From: UBA2897 sp036733925
GTDB taxonomy: Bacteria > Bacillota > Negativicutes > Selenomonadales > Selenomonadaceae
Reading direction: 5' to 3'
Assembly (NCBI GenBank): GCA_036733925.1
Contig: DAIMZO010000007.1
Coordinates: forward strand, 15,588-79,587
DNA: 64,000 nucleotides
Of this stretch, positions 18,478 to 27,624 are shown in pieces (position 1 is the first letter of the stretch; every line of letters begins with the position of its first letter). The notes under the pieces are model-generated. The model was given only the letters and a program-made list of their open reading frames with translations, ran no database searches and was not told where the DNA came from. A program made the translations under genes and the position numbers.

Positions 18478-19536
18478 ATGCCAAAGCCGCCGAAATTTGC
18501 CCCCAAAATCGGAAGGCTGCTGGAGCGCATTCATCTGACGGAAAAGCAATGGATGATTATTGCGGGCGTCGCATGTGTGTTCTTTGGCTTGTTATTATTT
18601 GTACTGTCTTCGGGAAATAATGATGCGAACAAGCAGGCGAACCATGTGGATACGGTTCGCGTGGTGGTTGCGAAGCAGGATATCCCGCAGCGGACAATCA
18701 TCAAGGACAATATGGTGCGCGTCGTCGAGATGCCGGCCGATGTGGTGCCGGAGGGGGCGGCGCATGATATCAGCGAGGTCACGGATCAGCCGACGAGCGT
18801 CGCCATCCAGCAGGGCGACGTCCTGACGGACAAGAAGGTCTTCATGGATCCGAAGAAGGCCGGCTTCGTCGGCATGATTCCGCCAGACTGCCGCGCCATC
18901 TCCGTGCCGATTACGGACATCACGGGCATTGCGGGCTTCGCGAAGCCGGGCGACTACGTCGACGTCATGATCATCTCGGGCAAGGCAGATGACAAGCAGA
19001 TTTCAGGCGAGATCCTGCTGCAGAACGTCCTGCTGCTCGGCATCAACAAGACGGGCCTCGACAGCGTCGATAATGCGGTGCAGGACAGCGGCAGCAGTGA
19101 CAGCAACGGCAAGGACAAGAAAAAGGATGCGAAGGCATCGCAGAGCAGCGGAAACAATAGCGGCCAGATGGCGACGGCGACGCTCGCGCTGACGCCGGAG
19201 GAGTCTTTGAAGCTCGCCGTAGCATCGCAGAGCGGCACGGTCTATCTCGTGCTCCGTCCGGTCGACCCGACGGATATCTTCACGGTCGATACGGATTACT
19301 TCATGCTGACGAACAAGGGCAAAGACCAGCCGGCACAATCGTCGACGAATTACACGCCGTCAGCCAATACGTCATCGAGCGCACCGCCGCACAGCAATAG
19401 CTACACGCCGTCCTCCTCCTATACGCCGCCTGCGCAGTCCGCGCCGGTAGCGTCTCCATCACCTGCGGCCAGCGCAGTACAGGCGATATCGAATGGCGTA
19501 GAAGTCCTGCGCGGAACGAAATCGAGTGAGGAGTGA
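18478..19536 (+). CDS. cpaB: Flp pilus assembly protein CpaB/RcpC
   Basis: 352 residues. One membrane anchor (about 24-43), a SAF domain (about 60-125: VVVAKQDIPQRTIIKDNMVRVVEMP in part), an RcpC-type domain with SVPITDITGIAGFAKPGDYVDVM, then a Ser/Pro/Tyr-rich C-terminal tail (290-340) likely exposed to periplasm or peptidoglycan. In Tad systems it works with the secretin in the outer envelope. First gene of the rightward Tad operon; AGAGGTTGTTGCTTCT precedes the ATG. Confidence 0.9.
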   Translation: MPKPPKFAPKIGRLLERIHLTEKQWMIIAGVACVFFGLLLFVLSSGNNDANKQANHVDTVRVVVAKQDIPQRTIIKDNMVRVVEMPADVVPEGAAHDISEVTDQPTSVAIQQGDVLTDKKVFMDPKKAGFVGMIPPDCRAISVPITDITGIAGFAKPGDYVDVMIISGKADDKQISGEILLQNVLLLGINKTGLDSVDNAVQDSGSSDSNGKDKKKDAKASQSSGNNSGQMATATLALTPEESLKLAVASQSGTVYLVLRPVDPTDIFTVDTDYFMLTNKGKDQPAQSSTNYTPSANTSSSAPPHSNSYTPSSSYTPPAQSAPVASPSPAASAVQAISNGVEVLRGTKSSEE

Positions 19537-19543
19537 GTACGTC

Positions 19544-21487
19544 ATGAATAAGAAGTTAAGCAAGCTCGGTATCGGCACCATGACGGCAGTCCTCACCTCT
19601 ATCGTCGCAGCGGCACCGGCGTATGCCTACGTGCAGCCCATCTGGCTTGAGGTCAACCAGTCCTACTATATGCCGCAGAACAGCCGCATCACGCGTGTCG
19701 CGGTCACGAACCCGAAAATCGCCGATATCAATGTCATAAACAAAAACGCAATCAATATTATTGCATTGTCTCCCGGTTCTACGAGTTTGACCGTTTGGAA
19801 TGCCAATGGCATGCGGCAGGAATTTATGGTAAATGTCAGTTCGGCGGACAGCGGGACAGCGAAAATGATTGAAAAAGCGATAGCATTGCCGAATGTTACC
19901 GTCCAGAAAGTAGGAGACCGTATTCTTCTGCGGGGAACCGTGCAGAATCAGTATGAAAAAGATTTGGCTTATCGTATTGCCAGTCTTTTTGTCAGTCAGG
20001 CACAAGAGAAGAAAAAAACACGCGCGATTAACATGAATGCGAATGGCAGTACGGGAATAACCAATTCTGTAGAATCGGAAGAAGTCGGGACAGATTCCAG
20101 CGACCAAGTGATTAATCTTTTGGAGATGGCAAATCCAGACCAGATTAATATCGAAGCGATGGTTTTGGAAATCCGTACGAGTGATGCAGAACAGTTAGGT
20201 GAGCAATACGCATCCTTAGACCCGACACAAACTAGTGATGCAGGGATATCTTCCACGCACACTATCACGCGCGCGAACACGAACTCGAGCAATCAGAACA
20301 GCAGTATTGGCGGTTCTTGGACGGGGGAACATAAACATAATAATACAGTAAGCACATCGAATACGTCGGATACATCGAGTACGTATAATGGAAGTATCTC
20401 GAGCAATCAGAACAGCAGTATTGGCGGTTCTTGGACGGGGGAACATAAACATAATAATACAGTAAGCACATCGAATACGTCGGATACATCGAGTACGTAT
20501 AATGGAAGTATCACTGCTTCCGGTACAAACGCACAGGGCGGCAACGACAGCGATACATATACTTATGTAAATAAGCATAGCAATAATAATGTGCATTTAG
20601 GAAGTATTGGGCAGTTCTTCTTTGGTGAGACGTACGGTCCGCAGCGCAGCAAGGGGAGCCATTGGTATTCGCGTAACTGGCTGTTTACGCATTTCTCTCA
20701 GATCAATGTACAGCTGCAGGCATTGGTCTCCAGCGGCCGGGCTCGCGTGATTTCCCGCCCGAATGTCACGACGATGAGTGGCAGGACAGCGAGTATCTTA
20801 GTCGGTGGCGAGATTCCATATCCGACAAAAACCGGCGATTCTTCCAATGTTTCCATTGAGTATAAGCCATATGGTATTCAGCTCGATTTGTTGCAGCCAA
20901 AGGTAGACCAATATGGAAATATTACTTCCGAACTTCAGGCATCGGTCAGCAGTCTGGATTGGTCGAATGCGGTAACGGCTAATGGGTTTAAGATGCCAGG
21001 ACTTTCTACGAAGAAAGCGGTAACTACCGTAAATATTCCATCTGGTATGACGATGGCGATTGGCGGGTTGCTGAACTCGGAGGACTCAAAATCGACATCG
21101 AAGGTTCCAATTTTAGGAGATATTCCGCTTCTCGGGGAGTTATTCAAGAGTCATGATAATTCTCATGAGGACACGGAAATCATGATATTGATTACCCCAA
21201 GAGTTGTGAATGAAACAGATACCGTAACGATGGGGCCGACCATGTCTCAAGCTTATGAAGAAATTCAGAATAGTGACCAGTTACGGAAAAAAGTAAACCT
21301 GAATGAGCTTCCGAAGAAAAAGGAAAAGACAGATCAAACGGATCAAAAGGTAGCAAAGTCTGTTAAGTCGGCCGCTCGAAAGGTAGAAAAAACGGCAGTA
21401 AACCCAATGAAAGCAAAGCCAATGAAAGCGGTAAAGAAGACGGATGGGCCGGTGATCTGGACCGCGGATGATGTGCAGGGGATGTGA
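19544..21487 (+). CDS. cpaC: Tad pilus secretin CpaC/RcpA
   Basis: 647 residues from ATG 19544. Signal peptide (about 1-30), BON/secretin N-domains, and the secretin core from about residue 395 (VSSGRARVISRPNVTTMSG, LVGGEIPYP, MTMAIGGLLNSEDSKSTSKVPILGDIPLLGELF in blocks) forming the outer-membrane pore. An Asn/Ser/Thr-rich insert (about 240-345) holds a perfect 38-residue duplication. The 3' tail is Lys-rich. From about 19735 to 21430 the gene is much more AT-rich than its flanks, suggesting allele replacement. Confidence 0.93.
   Translation: MNKKLSKLGIGTMTAVLTSIVAAAPAYAYVQPIWLEVNQSYYMPQNSRITRVAVTNPKIADINVINKNAINIIALSPGSTSLTVWNANGMRQEFMVNVSSADSGTAKMIEKAIALPNVTVQKVGDRILLRGTVQNQYEKDLAYRIASLFVSQAQEKKKTRAINMNANGSTGITNSVESEEVGTDSSDQVINLLEMANPDQINIEAMVLEIRTSDAEQLGEQYASLDPTQTSDAGISSTHTITRANTNSSNQNSSIGGSWTGEHKHNNTVSTSNTSDTSSTYNGSISSNQNSSIGGSWTGEHKHNNTVSTSNTSDTSSTYNGSITASGTNAQGGNDSDTYTYVNKHSNNNVHLGSIGQFFFGETYGPQRSKGSHWYSRNWLFTHFSQINVQLQALVSSGRARVISRPNVTTMSGRTASILVGGEIPYPTKTGDSSNVSIEYKPYGIQLDLLQPKVDQYGNITSELQASVSSLDWSNAVTANGFKMPGLSTKKAVTTVNIPSGMTMAIGGLLNSEDSKSTSKVPILGDIPLLGELFKSHDNSHEDTEIMILITPRVVNETDTVTMGPTMSQAYEEIQNSDQLRKKVNLNELPKKKEKTDQTDQKVAKSVKSAARKVEKTAVNPMKAKPMKAVKKTDGPVIWTADDVQGM
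20284..20511 (+). repeat. Perfect 114-bp tandem duplication inside cpaC
   Basis: Units 20284-20397 and 20398-20511 are identical base for base and keep frame (38 codons, including SSIGGSWTGEHKHNN). The absence of any silent difference points to a very recent duplication. Confidence 0.95.
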
Positions 21488-21493
21488 TGAGGC

Positions 21494-22327
21494 ATGGCGG
21501 AGATTGAACAGAATGGCGCAATCGTCACGCTTTTCAGCACGGCGTCGGCCGTCGGCAAGACGCTCGTCAGCACGAATCTCGCGGCGGAGCTCGCGCGTGA
21601 CGGCTACCGGGTCTGCTTGCTCGACCTCGACCTGCAGTTCGGCGACGTCTGCAACTATCTGCAGCTCATGCCAGAGAACACGATTGCCGATGCGCAACAG
21701 GCCTTTGCGGTCGAGGGCGACAACGCCCATGTCGAGGAGTATCTGACCCCATACGAGCACGACGGCGTCGTGTTCTACGTCATGGCGAATCCGTCGCTCT
21801 TGGAGGAGGCCTATAACATCAAGCCGGACGCCGTGAAACGCGTCGTGCAGCAGCTGCAGGCAATGTTCAACTACGTCGTCATCGATACGACCTCGATGTT
21901 CAGCGTGCTGAACCTCTCGATGCTCGACATCAGTACGGTCGTCGTCTTCCTCGGCATCGTCGATTTCATCCCGACCATCAAGAACATGAAGAGCGGCATC
22001 GACACGCTGAAGAAGCTGAACTACGACCGCAACAAGCTCCGCATCGTGCTGAACCGCAGCAATGCGAAGACGCGCATCCCGATGGATGAGGTCACGGGGA
22101 TTCTCGGCGAGGAGTTCTACCATATCCTGCCGAATGACTTCCGGGCGGCGAATGCGTCGATCAAGAGCGGCGTGCCGCTCGTCCTGTCACATGGCGGCGA
22201 CGGTCTCGGCCTCGCCCTGCGCGAGCTCGTTTACCGCTCGACGAACCAGCATTACGAGGAAGGCTCCATAGATGAGCCGCGGGAAAAGAGCGGCGGACTG
22301 TTCCATCGGCTGTTTGGAAAGGAGTAA
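21494..22327 (+). CDS. TadZ/CpaE-like ATPase, receiver-less, deviant Walker A
   Basis: 277 residues, MinD/ParA fold. The P-loop reads STASAVGKT instead of KGGxGKT, so the signature lysine is absent. LLDLDLQFGD gives the Walker A' region and YVVIDTTSMF the Walker B region. TadZ proteins place the pilus machine at a pole. Six bases separate it from the second ATPase gene, and the pair may heterodimerise. No receiver domain is present. Confidence 0.85.
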   Translation: MAEIEQNGAIVTLFSTASAVGKTLVSTNLAAELARDGYRVCLLDLDLQFGDVCNYLQLMPENTIADAQQAFAVEGDNAHVEEYLTPYEHDGVVFYVMANPSLLEEAYNIKPDAVKRVVQQLQAMFNYVVIDTTSMFSVLNLSMLDISTVVVFLGIVDFIPTIKNMKSGIDTLKKLNYDRNKLRIVLNRSNAKTRIPMDEVTGILGEEFYHILPNDFRAANASIKSGVPLVLSHGGDGLGLALRELVYRSTNQHYEEGSIDEPREKSGGLFHRLFGKE

Positions 22328-22333
22328 GAGGGC

Positions 22334-23464
22334 ATGGCGTATCGTGTTTTACTCGTAGAACGCAACCGCCTGATGCTCGAGCAGCTCGCACAGGCCGTGC
22401 AGCAGGCGGGAGATAACTTCCAGCTGGTCGCGCGCTATCAGGCGCCGAGCGATGCGCTCGGACAGGGCGTGCTGTTCAAGCCGAACCTTATCCTGCTCGA
22501 TATCGACGGGCAGAACGGCGTGAGCCTCATCGCCGAGTTCAGCAAGGTCTACCCGGAAGCCGCCATCCTCTGCCTCAGCGAGAAATGGCAGGCCGACGGC
22601 GTCAGCCAGCTCGTGCAGGCCGGCGCAAAGGGGTATCTCGTCAAGCCGTTCACGCCAGAGGAGCTGCAGTCGGCGGTCAAGACGTTCGCGAAAAGCGGCA
22701 TGGAGGTCTCGTCACAGGTCATGACGTTCTTCTCGCCGAAAGGCAAGAGCGGAAAGACCTCGCTGATTGCGAACCTCGCGATGACGCTCGGGCGGCGCAC
22801 GCAGGAACAGGTCGGCGTCATCGACGCGGATCTGCAGTTCGGCGATATGGCCGTGTTCTTCAGCCTGAAGCCACAGGCGACCATCGTCGAGGCCGCGCAC
22901 GATGTTTCGTTCCTTTCGCCGGTCACGCTCAACAACTATTTCGTCCCTGTTTCCGACTACGTGCATGTGCTCTGCGGCACGGCCGAGCCGAACCTCATCG
23001 ATAAGGTCGGCATCCGGAATTTCGAGAGCATCATCCGCATGGCGCGCAGCCTGTACCGCTACATCCTGATCGATGTGCCGCCCGGATTCAACCCGACGTC
23101 GATTGCGGCGTCGGAGCTCTCGGATACGGTCTATGTCGTGACGATGCTGAACGGCGGCTACGAGCTGCAGCACACGCGCCGCGCCCTCGAGATTTTCAAG
23201 GACTGGAAGGATTACGACGAACGGGTGCGGACGGTATTTACGCGCGTCTCGCCCTGCGATATGCAGGAGAAGAGGAAGCTCGAGCGGGAGCTCGGCGAGC
23301 CGGTCGAGGGCATCATTCCGAATGCCTATCAGGTCGTCTCCAAGGCGGCCGACAACGGCAGTATGGCGATGGATCTCGAGCCGGACAGCGAGCTCGCGAA
23401 GAGCATCAACCGCCTCGCTGAGCACATCATCGGGCGGCATCGGATAAGGTGGGATAAGCCATGA
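22334..23464 (+). CDS. cpaE: CpaE/TadZ ATPase with N-terminal receiver-like domain
   Basis: 376 residues: an N-terminal response-regulator-like domain (1-125; ILLDIDGQNG carries the candidate phospho-acceptor region, VKPF the conserved Lys) and a C-terminal MinD-like ATPase with P-loop SPKGKSGKT that keeps the signature lysine. Such proteins localise Tad pili. The stop overlaps the tadB start (ATGA), indicating coupling. Confidence 0.9.
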   Translation: MAYRVLLVERNRLMLEQLAQAVQQAGDNFQLVARYQAPSDALGQGVLFKPNLILLDIDGQNGVSLIAEFSKVYPEAAILCLSEKWQADGVSQLVQAGAKGYLVKPFTPEELQSAVKTFAKSGMEVSSQVMTFFSPKGKSGKTSLIANLAMTLGRRTQEQVGVIDADLQFGDMAVFFSLKPQATIVEAAHDVSFLSPVTLNNYFVPVSDYVHVLCGTAEPNLIDKVGIRNFESIIRMARSLYRYILIDVPPGFNPTSIAASELSDTVYVVTMLNGGYELQHTRRALEIFKDWKDYDERVRTVFTRVSPCDMQEKRKLERELGEPVEGIIPNAYQVVSKAADNGSMAMDLEPDSELAKSINRLAEHIIGRHRIRWDKP

Positions 23465-24432
23465 GAGTCTTTGGCATCATCCTGATTTCCCTCGGTCTGT
23501 TCATCCTCTGCTGCGGGTTGCTCCGTTATTGGCACGCGAGCAAGGAAAAGCTCGTGAAGCGTCTCGAGTTCTTCTCGGACGCGCGCCGGGGGCTTCCGGG
23601 TATACCTGGCAGGCAGGGGAAGAACGATTTCCGCGCGCGGGGGCTCGCCATCCTGCGGAAGCTGTCCCAGTTCTGGAGTAACGTGCACAAGGCCGCGAAT
23701 CTCGACTTCCGCATGCAGCAGGCAGACCTGCCCTTGCTCGGCACGGAGTTCCAGACCGGGCTCGCCGTGCTCGGCGTCATCGGAGCCGTGGTCGGCGGCA
23801 TCCTGATCCAGACCATCCTCGGCGCCGTGGTCAGCGCGGCCGTCGGCGTCATCGCCGGCCTGATGTGGCTCTCTATCCGCATCAAGCGGCGGCAGGATGC
23901 CTTTGCCGGGCAGCTCAGCGACATGCTGACGATGGTCTCGAACGCCCTGCGCTCCGGCTTCAGCTTCATGCAGGCCATCGAGCTCGTCGCGAAGGAGATG
24001 GGCGACCCGATGAGCAAAGAGCTCACGAAGGTCATCGCCGAAATCCGCATCGGCACGACCATGGACAAATCCCTCGAGGAGATGGCGCACCGTATGCAGA
24101 GCTCGGACTTCGAGCTCGTCGTGACCGCCGTCGAGATTCAGCGGCAGGTCGGCGGCAACCTCGCACAGATTCTCGATACCATCTGCGAGACAATCGAGAC
24201 GCGTGTCCGTATGCGCCGTGAAATCGAGACGATGACGACACAGGGCCGGATGTCAGGCATTGTATTGGCCGCCTTGCCTTTCGCTATTGCATTAGCTCTG
24301 TACTTCCTCAATCCTGCTTATCTGCAGCCGCTGATTGAGGATCCGATGGGAAAGATGGCCGTTGGCGGAGCAATCGTGATGGAGATCGTTGGCTATATTG
24401 CGATTCAGCGTATCGTGGATATTAAGATGTAG
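23461..24432 (+). CDS. tadB: Tad inner-membrane platform protein TadB
   Basis: 323 residues with an N-terminal helix, two central helices (about 98-140), the T2SF domain (DMLTMVSNALRSGFSFMQAIELVAKEMGDPMSKEL in blocks, then VVTAVEIQRQVGGNLAQIL) and C-terminal helices. It forms the platform with TadC and is driven by CpaF. The last ~190 bases shift to AT-rich codon use, continuing into flp and tadE. Confidence 0.92.
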   Translation: MRVFGIILISLGLFILCCGLLRYWHASKEKLVKRLEFFSDARRGLPGIPGRQGKNDFRARGLAILRKLSQFWSNVHKAANLDFRMQQADLPLLGTEFQTGLAVLGVIGAVVGGILIQTILGAVVSAAVGVIAGLMWLSIRIKRRQDAFAGQLSDMLTMVSNALRSGFSFMQAIELVAKEMGDPMSKELTKVIAEIRIGTTMDKSLEEMAHRMQSSDFELVVTAVEIQRQVGGNLAQILDTICETIETRVRMRREIETMTTQGRMSGIVLAALPFAIALALYFLNPAYLQPLIEDPMGKMAVGGAIVMEIVGYIAIQRIVDIKM

Positions 24433-24498
24433 AATATAATTCCCTTTTGGGATTTATATAAAATTTTTTCATTCTATTTTTTTGAGGAGGAATTCATC

Positions 24499-24675
24499 AT
24501 GATGGAGATTCTTGAGTATCTGAAGGCGCGTTATCTGAGTGAGAAAGCACAGGGCATCGTGGAGTATGCACTGATTCTTGCTTTTGTTGTTATTGTCGCG
24601 GCAGCAATTACGAATGCTGGTGATCTTCAGCAAAAGGTTAAGGCCGTATTCACTAACGTTTCGGGTGCGTTTTGA
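24499..24675 (+). CDS. flp: Flp-type prepilin
   Basis: 58 residues: a basic leader ending SEKAQG, then IVEYALILAFVVIVAAAITN, the class IVb Flp N-terminal helix with the conserved Glu+5 and Tyr+6. TadV should cut after the Gly. Two consecutive in-frame ATGs occur at 24499 and 24502, after GAGGAGGAATTCATC. It is the only Flp major pilin in the locus and the codon use is AT-rich. Confidence 0.93.
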   Translation: MMEILEYLKARYLSEKAQGIVEYALILAFVVIVAAAITNAGDLQQKVKAVFTNVSGAF

Positions 24676-24718
24676 TTTTAGATTGAATTAGTCTCATTAC
24701 TAAGATGGAGTGGCAGTT

Positions 24719-25156
24719 ATGAAAGTGAATTCAGAAAAGGGACAAGACATTGTTGAATTTGCTCTGATTCTGCCGCTTCTTCTTGTATTGGTGATCGGCA
24801 TCATTTATACAGGATTCCTGTTTGCCGATTACCTGACGCTCAGTAATATGGCCAGAAGCTCTGCACGTGAAGCCTCTATGTCTACAGCAACAGACTATAG
24901 TGATATACAAGAGGCCTATGTGAAACAAGCAGAGGATTCTCAACGTATGTACGAAGTGAGCAGTAAGGATTATCAAATTGACAATGTCCAAAATGAAAAC
25001 GGGAGTCAGGATGTGCGTGTGAGGATTCACGCAAAGATTCAGGATGACAATGCTCTCGTTCAGGCAATCAAAGGGTTTATCCCGGGTTCAAAGACATTGA
25101 TTGACGATGGCTTTACCATCCAGTATCAAATGATTCGAGAAAACAGTTCTTCATGA
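24719..25156 (+). CDS. tadE: TadE-like pseudopilin
   Basis: 145 residues with the leader KVNSEKG followed by QDIVEFALILPLLLVLVIGI, the TadE pattern with Glu near +5 of the mature form. It is likely cleaved by the prepilin peptidase and acts as a minor pilin or initiator. ATG 24719 is chosen because GGAG lies eight bases upstream; a GTG at 24710 overlaps that ribosome site. AT-rich like flp. Confidence 0.85.
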   Translation: MKVNSEKGQDIVEFALILPLLLVLVIGIIYTGFLFADYLTLSNMARSSAREASMSTATDYSDIQEAYVKQAEDSQRMYEVSSKDYQIDNVQNENGSQDVRVRIHAKIQDDNALVQAIKGFIPGSKTLIDDGFTIQYQMIRENSSS

Positions 25157-25249
25157 GCAATGGGCTTTGCTCATTGTTCTTTTCTTTTGAAAACTCCTGT
25201 CTGAATTTTTTAGGCAGAGAAAATAGATCCGTTGCAGGGGGCAGATGCG

Positions 25250-26626
25250 ATGTCGTTACTTACGAGGCTGGGCCGGAAAGACGGCGAAAATCATCAGGTA
25301 CGTATCTTTGCCGCCGAGGAGAAGGAGGATACAGGCGAGGAGTCCTATCTGATTGTCAAGCAGCGCATCCACCAGCGCATCATCGATGAGATGACGCTCG
25401 CGGAGCAGCAGATCCTGACGGCGAATCATCAGGATCCGCGGCAGGTCGAGCAGATCATCGACGGCTATGTGCAGAAATATGTGGAGGAGGATCCGTTCCT
25501 GATTCCGCGCGGGCGGCGCAAGCAGCTCGTCTCGGATATCGCCGACGATATGCTCGGCCTGGGCCCGATTGAGTCCTTGCACAAAGATGAGTCCGTCACC
25601 GAGATCATGGTGAACGGGCCGTCGCAGGTCTACGTCGAGCGCATGGGCAAGCTCGAGCTCACGAAGGTGAAGTTCCACGATACGGATCACCTGATGCATA
25701 TCATCGAGCGCATCCTGACGCCGCTCGGGCGGCGCATCGATGAGGCATCCCCCTTGGTTGATGCGCGTCTCGAGGATGGGTCGCGTGTCAATATCATCAT
25801 CCCGCCGCTCTCGCTGAAGGGGCCGTGCCTGACCATCCGCAAGTTCTCGAAAAAGCCATTCAGCGTCGAGAACCTGATCTCGTTCGGCACGATGAATGAG
25901 AAGATGGCGGAGTTCCTGCGGGCCTGCGTCAAGGCGCGCATCAATATCCTCGTATCCGGCGGTACCGGCTCTGGTAAGACGACGACGCTGAACGTGCTTT
26001 CGTCGTTCATCCCGGAGACCGAACGCATCGTGACCATCGAGGATGCGGCAGAGCTTCGTCTGCAGCAGAACCACGTCGTGACACTCGAGGCGCGCCCCGC
26101 GAATATCGAGGGCAAGGGCGAGATCACCATCCGCGACCTCGTGCGCAACGCCCTGCGTATGCGCCCGGACCGCATCATCGTCGGCGAGGTCCGTTCCGGC
26201 GAGGCGCTGGACATGCTGCAGGCCATGAACACCGGCCATGATGGGTCGCTGACTACCGCGCATGCGAACAGCCCGCGCGATGCGCTGTCCCGCCTCGAGA
26301 CCATGGTGCTGATGAGCGGGCTCGAGCTGCCGGTGCGTGCCATCCGCGAGCAGATTTCGTCGGCCATCGACTTGATCCTGCAGCAGTCGCGTATCCGAGA
26401 TGGCAGCCGCAAGGTCACCTATATCACCGAGGTGCAGCACATGGAGGATAATATCATCACGACACAGGATATCTTCCGCTATGTGCAGACGGGCATCAAT
26501 GAGAACGGCAAGGCCATCGGGCATTTCGTCTCGACCGGGCTGAAACCGAGCTTCTACGATAAGTTCGCGCTTTACGGCGTCGACCTGCCCGAGGATTTCT
26601 TTGAAGCGGGACAGGAGGATGTCTGA
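25250..26626 (+). CDS. cpaF: Tad secretion ATPase CpaF/TadA
   Basis: 458 residues. N-terminal domain (to about 150), then the GspE/VirB11-type ATPase: Walker A VSGGTGSGKTTTLN, Asp box IVTIEDAAELRL, Walker B RMRPDRIIVGEVRSGEA, His box TGHDGSLTTAHANSPRDAL. It powers pilus assembly from the cytoplasm. ATG 25250 has AGGGGG eight bases upstream, better than the TTG at 25232. Codon use returns to GC-rich here. Confidence 0.95.
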   Translation: MSLLTRLGRKDGENHQVRIFAAEEKEDTGEESYLIVKQRIHQRIIDEMTLAEQQILTANHQDPRQVEQIIDGYVQKYVEEDPFLIPRGRRKQLVSDIADDMLGLGPIESLHKDESVTEIMVNGPSQVYVERMGKLELTKVKFHDTDHLMHIIERILTPLGRRIDEASPLVDARLEDGSRVNIIIPPLSLKGPCLTIRKFSKKPFSVENLISFGTMNEKMAEFLRACVKARINILVSGGTGSGKTTTLNVLSSFIPETERIVTIEDAAELRLQQNHVVTLEARPANIEGKGEITIRDLVRNALRMRPDRIIVGEVRSGEALDMLQAMNTGHDGSLTTAHANSPRDALSRLETMVLMSGLELPVRAIREQISSAIDLILQQSRIRDGSRKVTYITEVQHMEDNIITTQDIFRYVQTGINENGKAIGHFVSTGLKPSFYDKFALYGVDLPEDFFEAGQEDV

Positions 26627-27585
26627 TGCTGATTTTACGCCTGCTCTTTGCCCTGTCCGGTGCATGCTTCATCTTTCTGCTGATCCACTCCCTCGTGTAC
26701 CGGAAAGTTTCGTCCAGCGATCTGCTCCGCGCGCGTCTCGATACGATCCGCGGGATGAATCGCAGGCCCCGGGCGCCCGAGCTGCCTTCTCTGGAGAAGA
26801 AGAATCTGCGCCGCCAGCTCAAGGATATCCCGTTTGTCGAGCGCGTTGTGCGGCCGACAGAGAATTATTTCTCCCATCTCGCGAAGCAGATGACCCCAAA
26901 GGAGTGGCGGGACTGGCTGCAGCGTAAAATCGTGCTCGCTGGCAAGGCAAAAGAAATCCGGCCTGAGACTTTGTTCGGCACGATGCTGGTTTCCGCGGCC
27001 TTGGTCTTCCTGATGATATGGTTTTATACCGCCAGGATGGGGACGGACGTCTTGAAGATGGGCTTGTTCCTGTTCTTTGGCACCATTGTCGGCGCGTATG
27101 TGCCCATTGTGGTGTTGAATTCCAGTATCCGGAAAAGACAGGAGCAGATTCTGCATCAGCTGCCGGAGGTGCTCGACCTGCTCTGCGTCAGCGTGCAGGC
27201 CGGCCTTTCGTTCGATGCGGCTCTGCGCAAGATCACGGTCCGAATGAAGGGCCCGTTGATCGATGAGTTCAAGCACTTTCAGGACGATGTGCGCATGGGC
27301 ATGATCCGGCGCAATGCGATGAAGAACCTCGCGGCGCGATGCGACCTGCAGGATGTATCTCTTTTCATGACCGCACTGATCCAGGCCGAGAAGCTCGGCT
27401 CGAGCATGGGCAAGACGCTGAAGAATCAGGCCGATAATATCCGCGAGCGCCGCCGCCAATACATCAAGGCTGAGGCGATGCGCGCGCCAATCAAGATCCT
27501 GTTCCCGCTTGTCCTGTTCATCTTCCCGGCGATTTTCGTCGTGACGCTGTTTCCAGCGCTGCTCTCCTTGCTGAAAAATATATAA
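26626..27585 (+). CDS. tadC: Tad inner-membrane platform protein TadC
   Basis: 319 residues, an N-terminal helix, paired helices about 105-155, the T2SF domain (QLPEVLDLLCVSVQAGLSFDAAL in blocks; FMTALIQAEKLGSSMGKTL) and a C-terminal helix. It pairs with TadB. Its ATG overlaps the cpaF stop (TGATG). Confidence 0.92.
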   Translation: MLILRLLFALSGACFIFLLIHSLVYRKVSSSDLLRARLDTIRGMNRRPRAPELPSLEKKNLRRQLKDIPFVERVVRPTENYFSHLAKQMTPKEWRDWLQRKIVLAGKAKEIRPETLFGTMLVSAALVFLMIWFYTARMGTDVLKMGLFLFFGTIVGAYVPIVVLNSSIRKRQEQILHQLPEVLDLLCVSVQAGLSFDAALRKITVRMKGPLIDEFKHFQDDVRMGMIRRNAMKNLAARCDLQDVSLFMTALIQAEKLGSSMGKTLKNQADNIRERRRQYIKAEAMRAPIKILFPLVLFIFPAIFVVTLFPALLSLLKNI

Positions 27586-27624
27586 GGATGCAAGCCGGGG
27601 GCGTGCGAGGGAGGAAGTTTTGAG

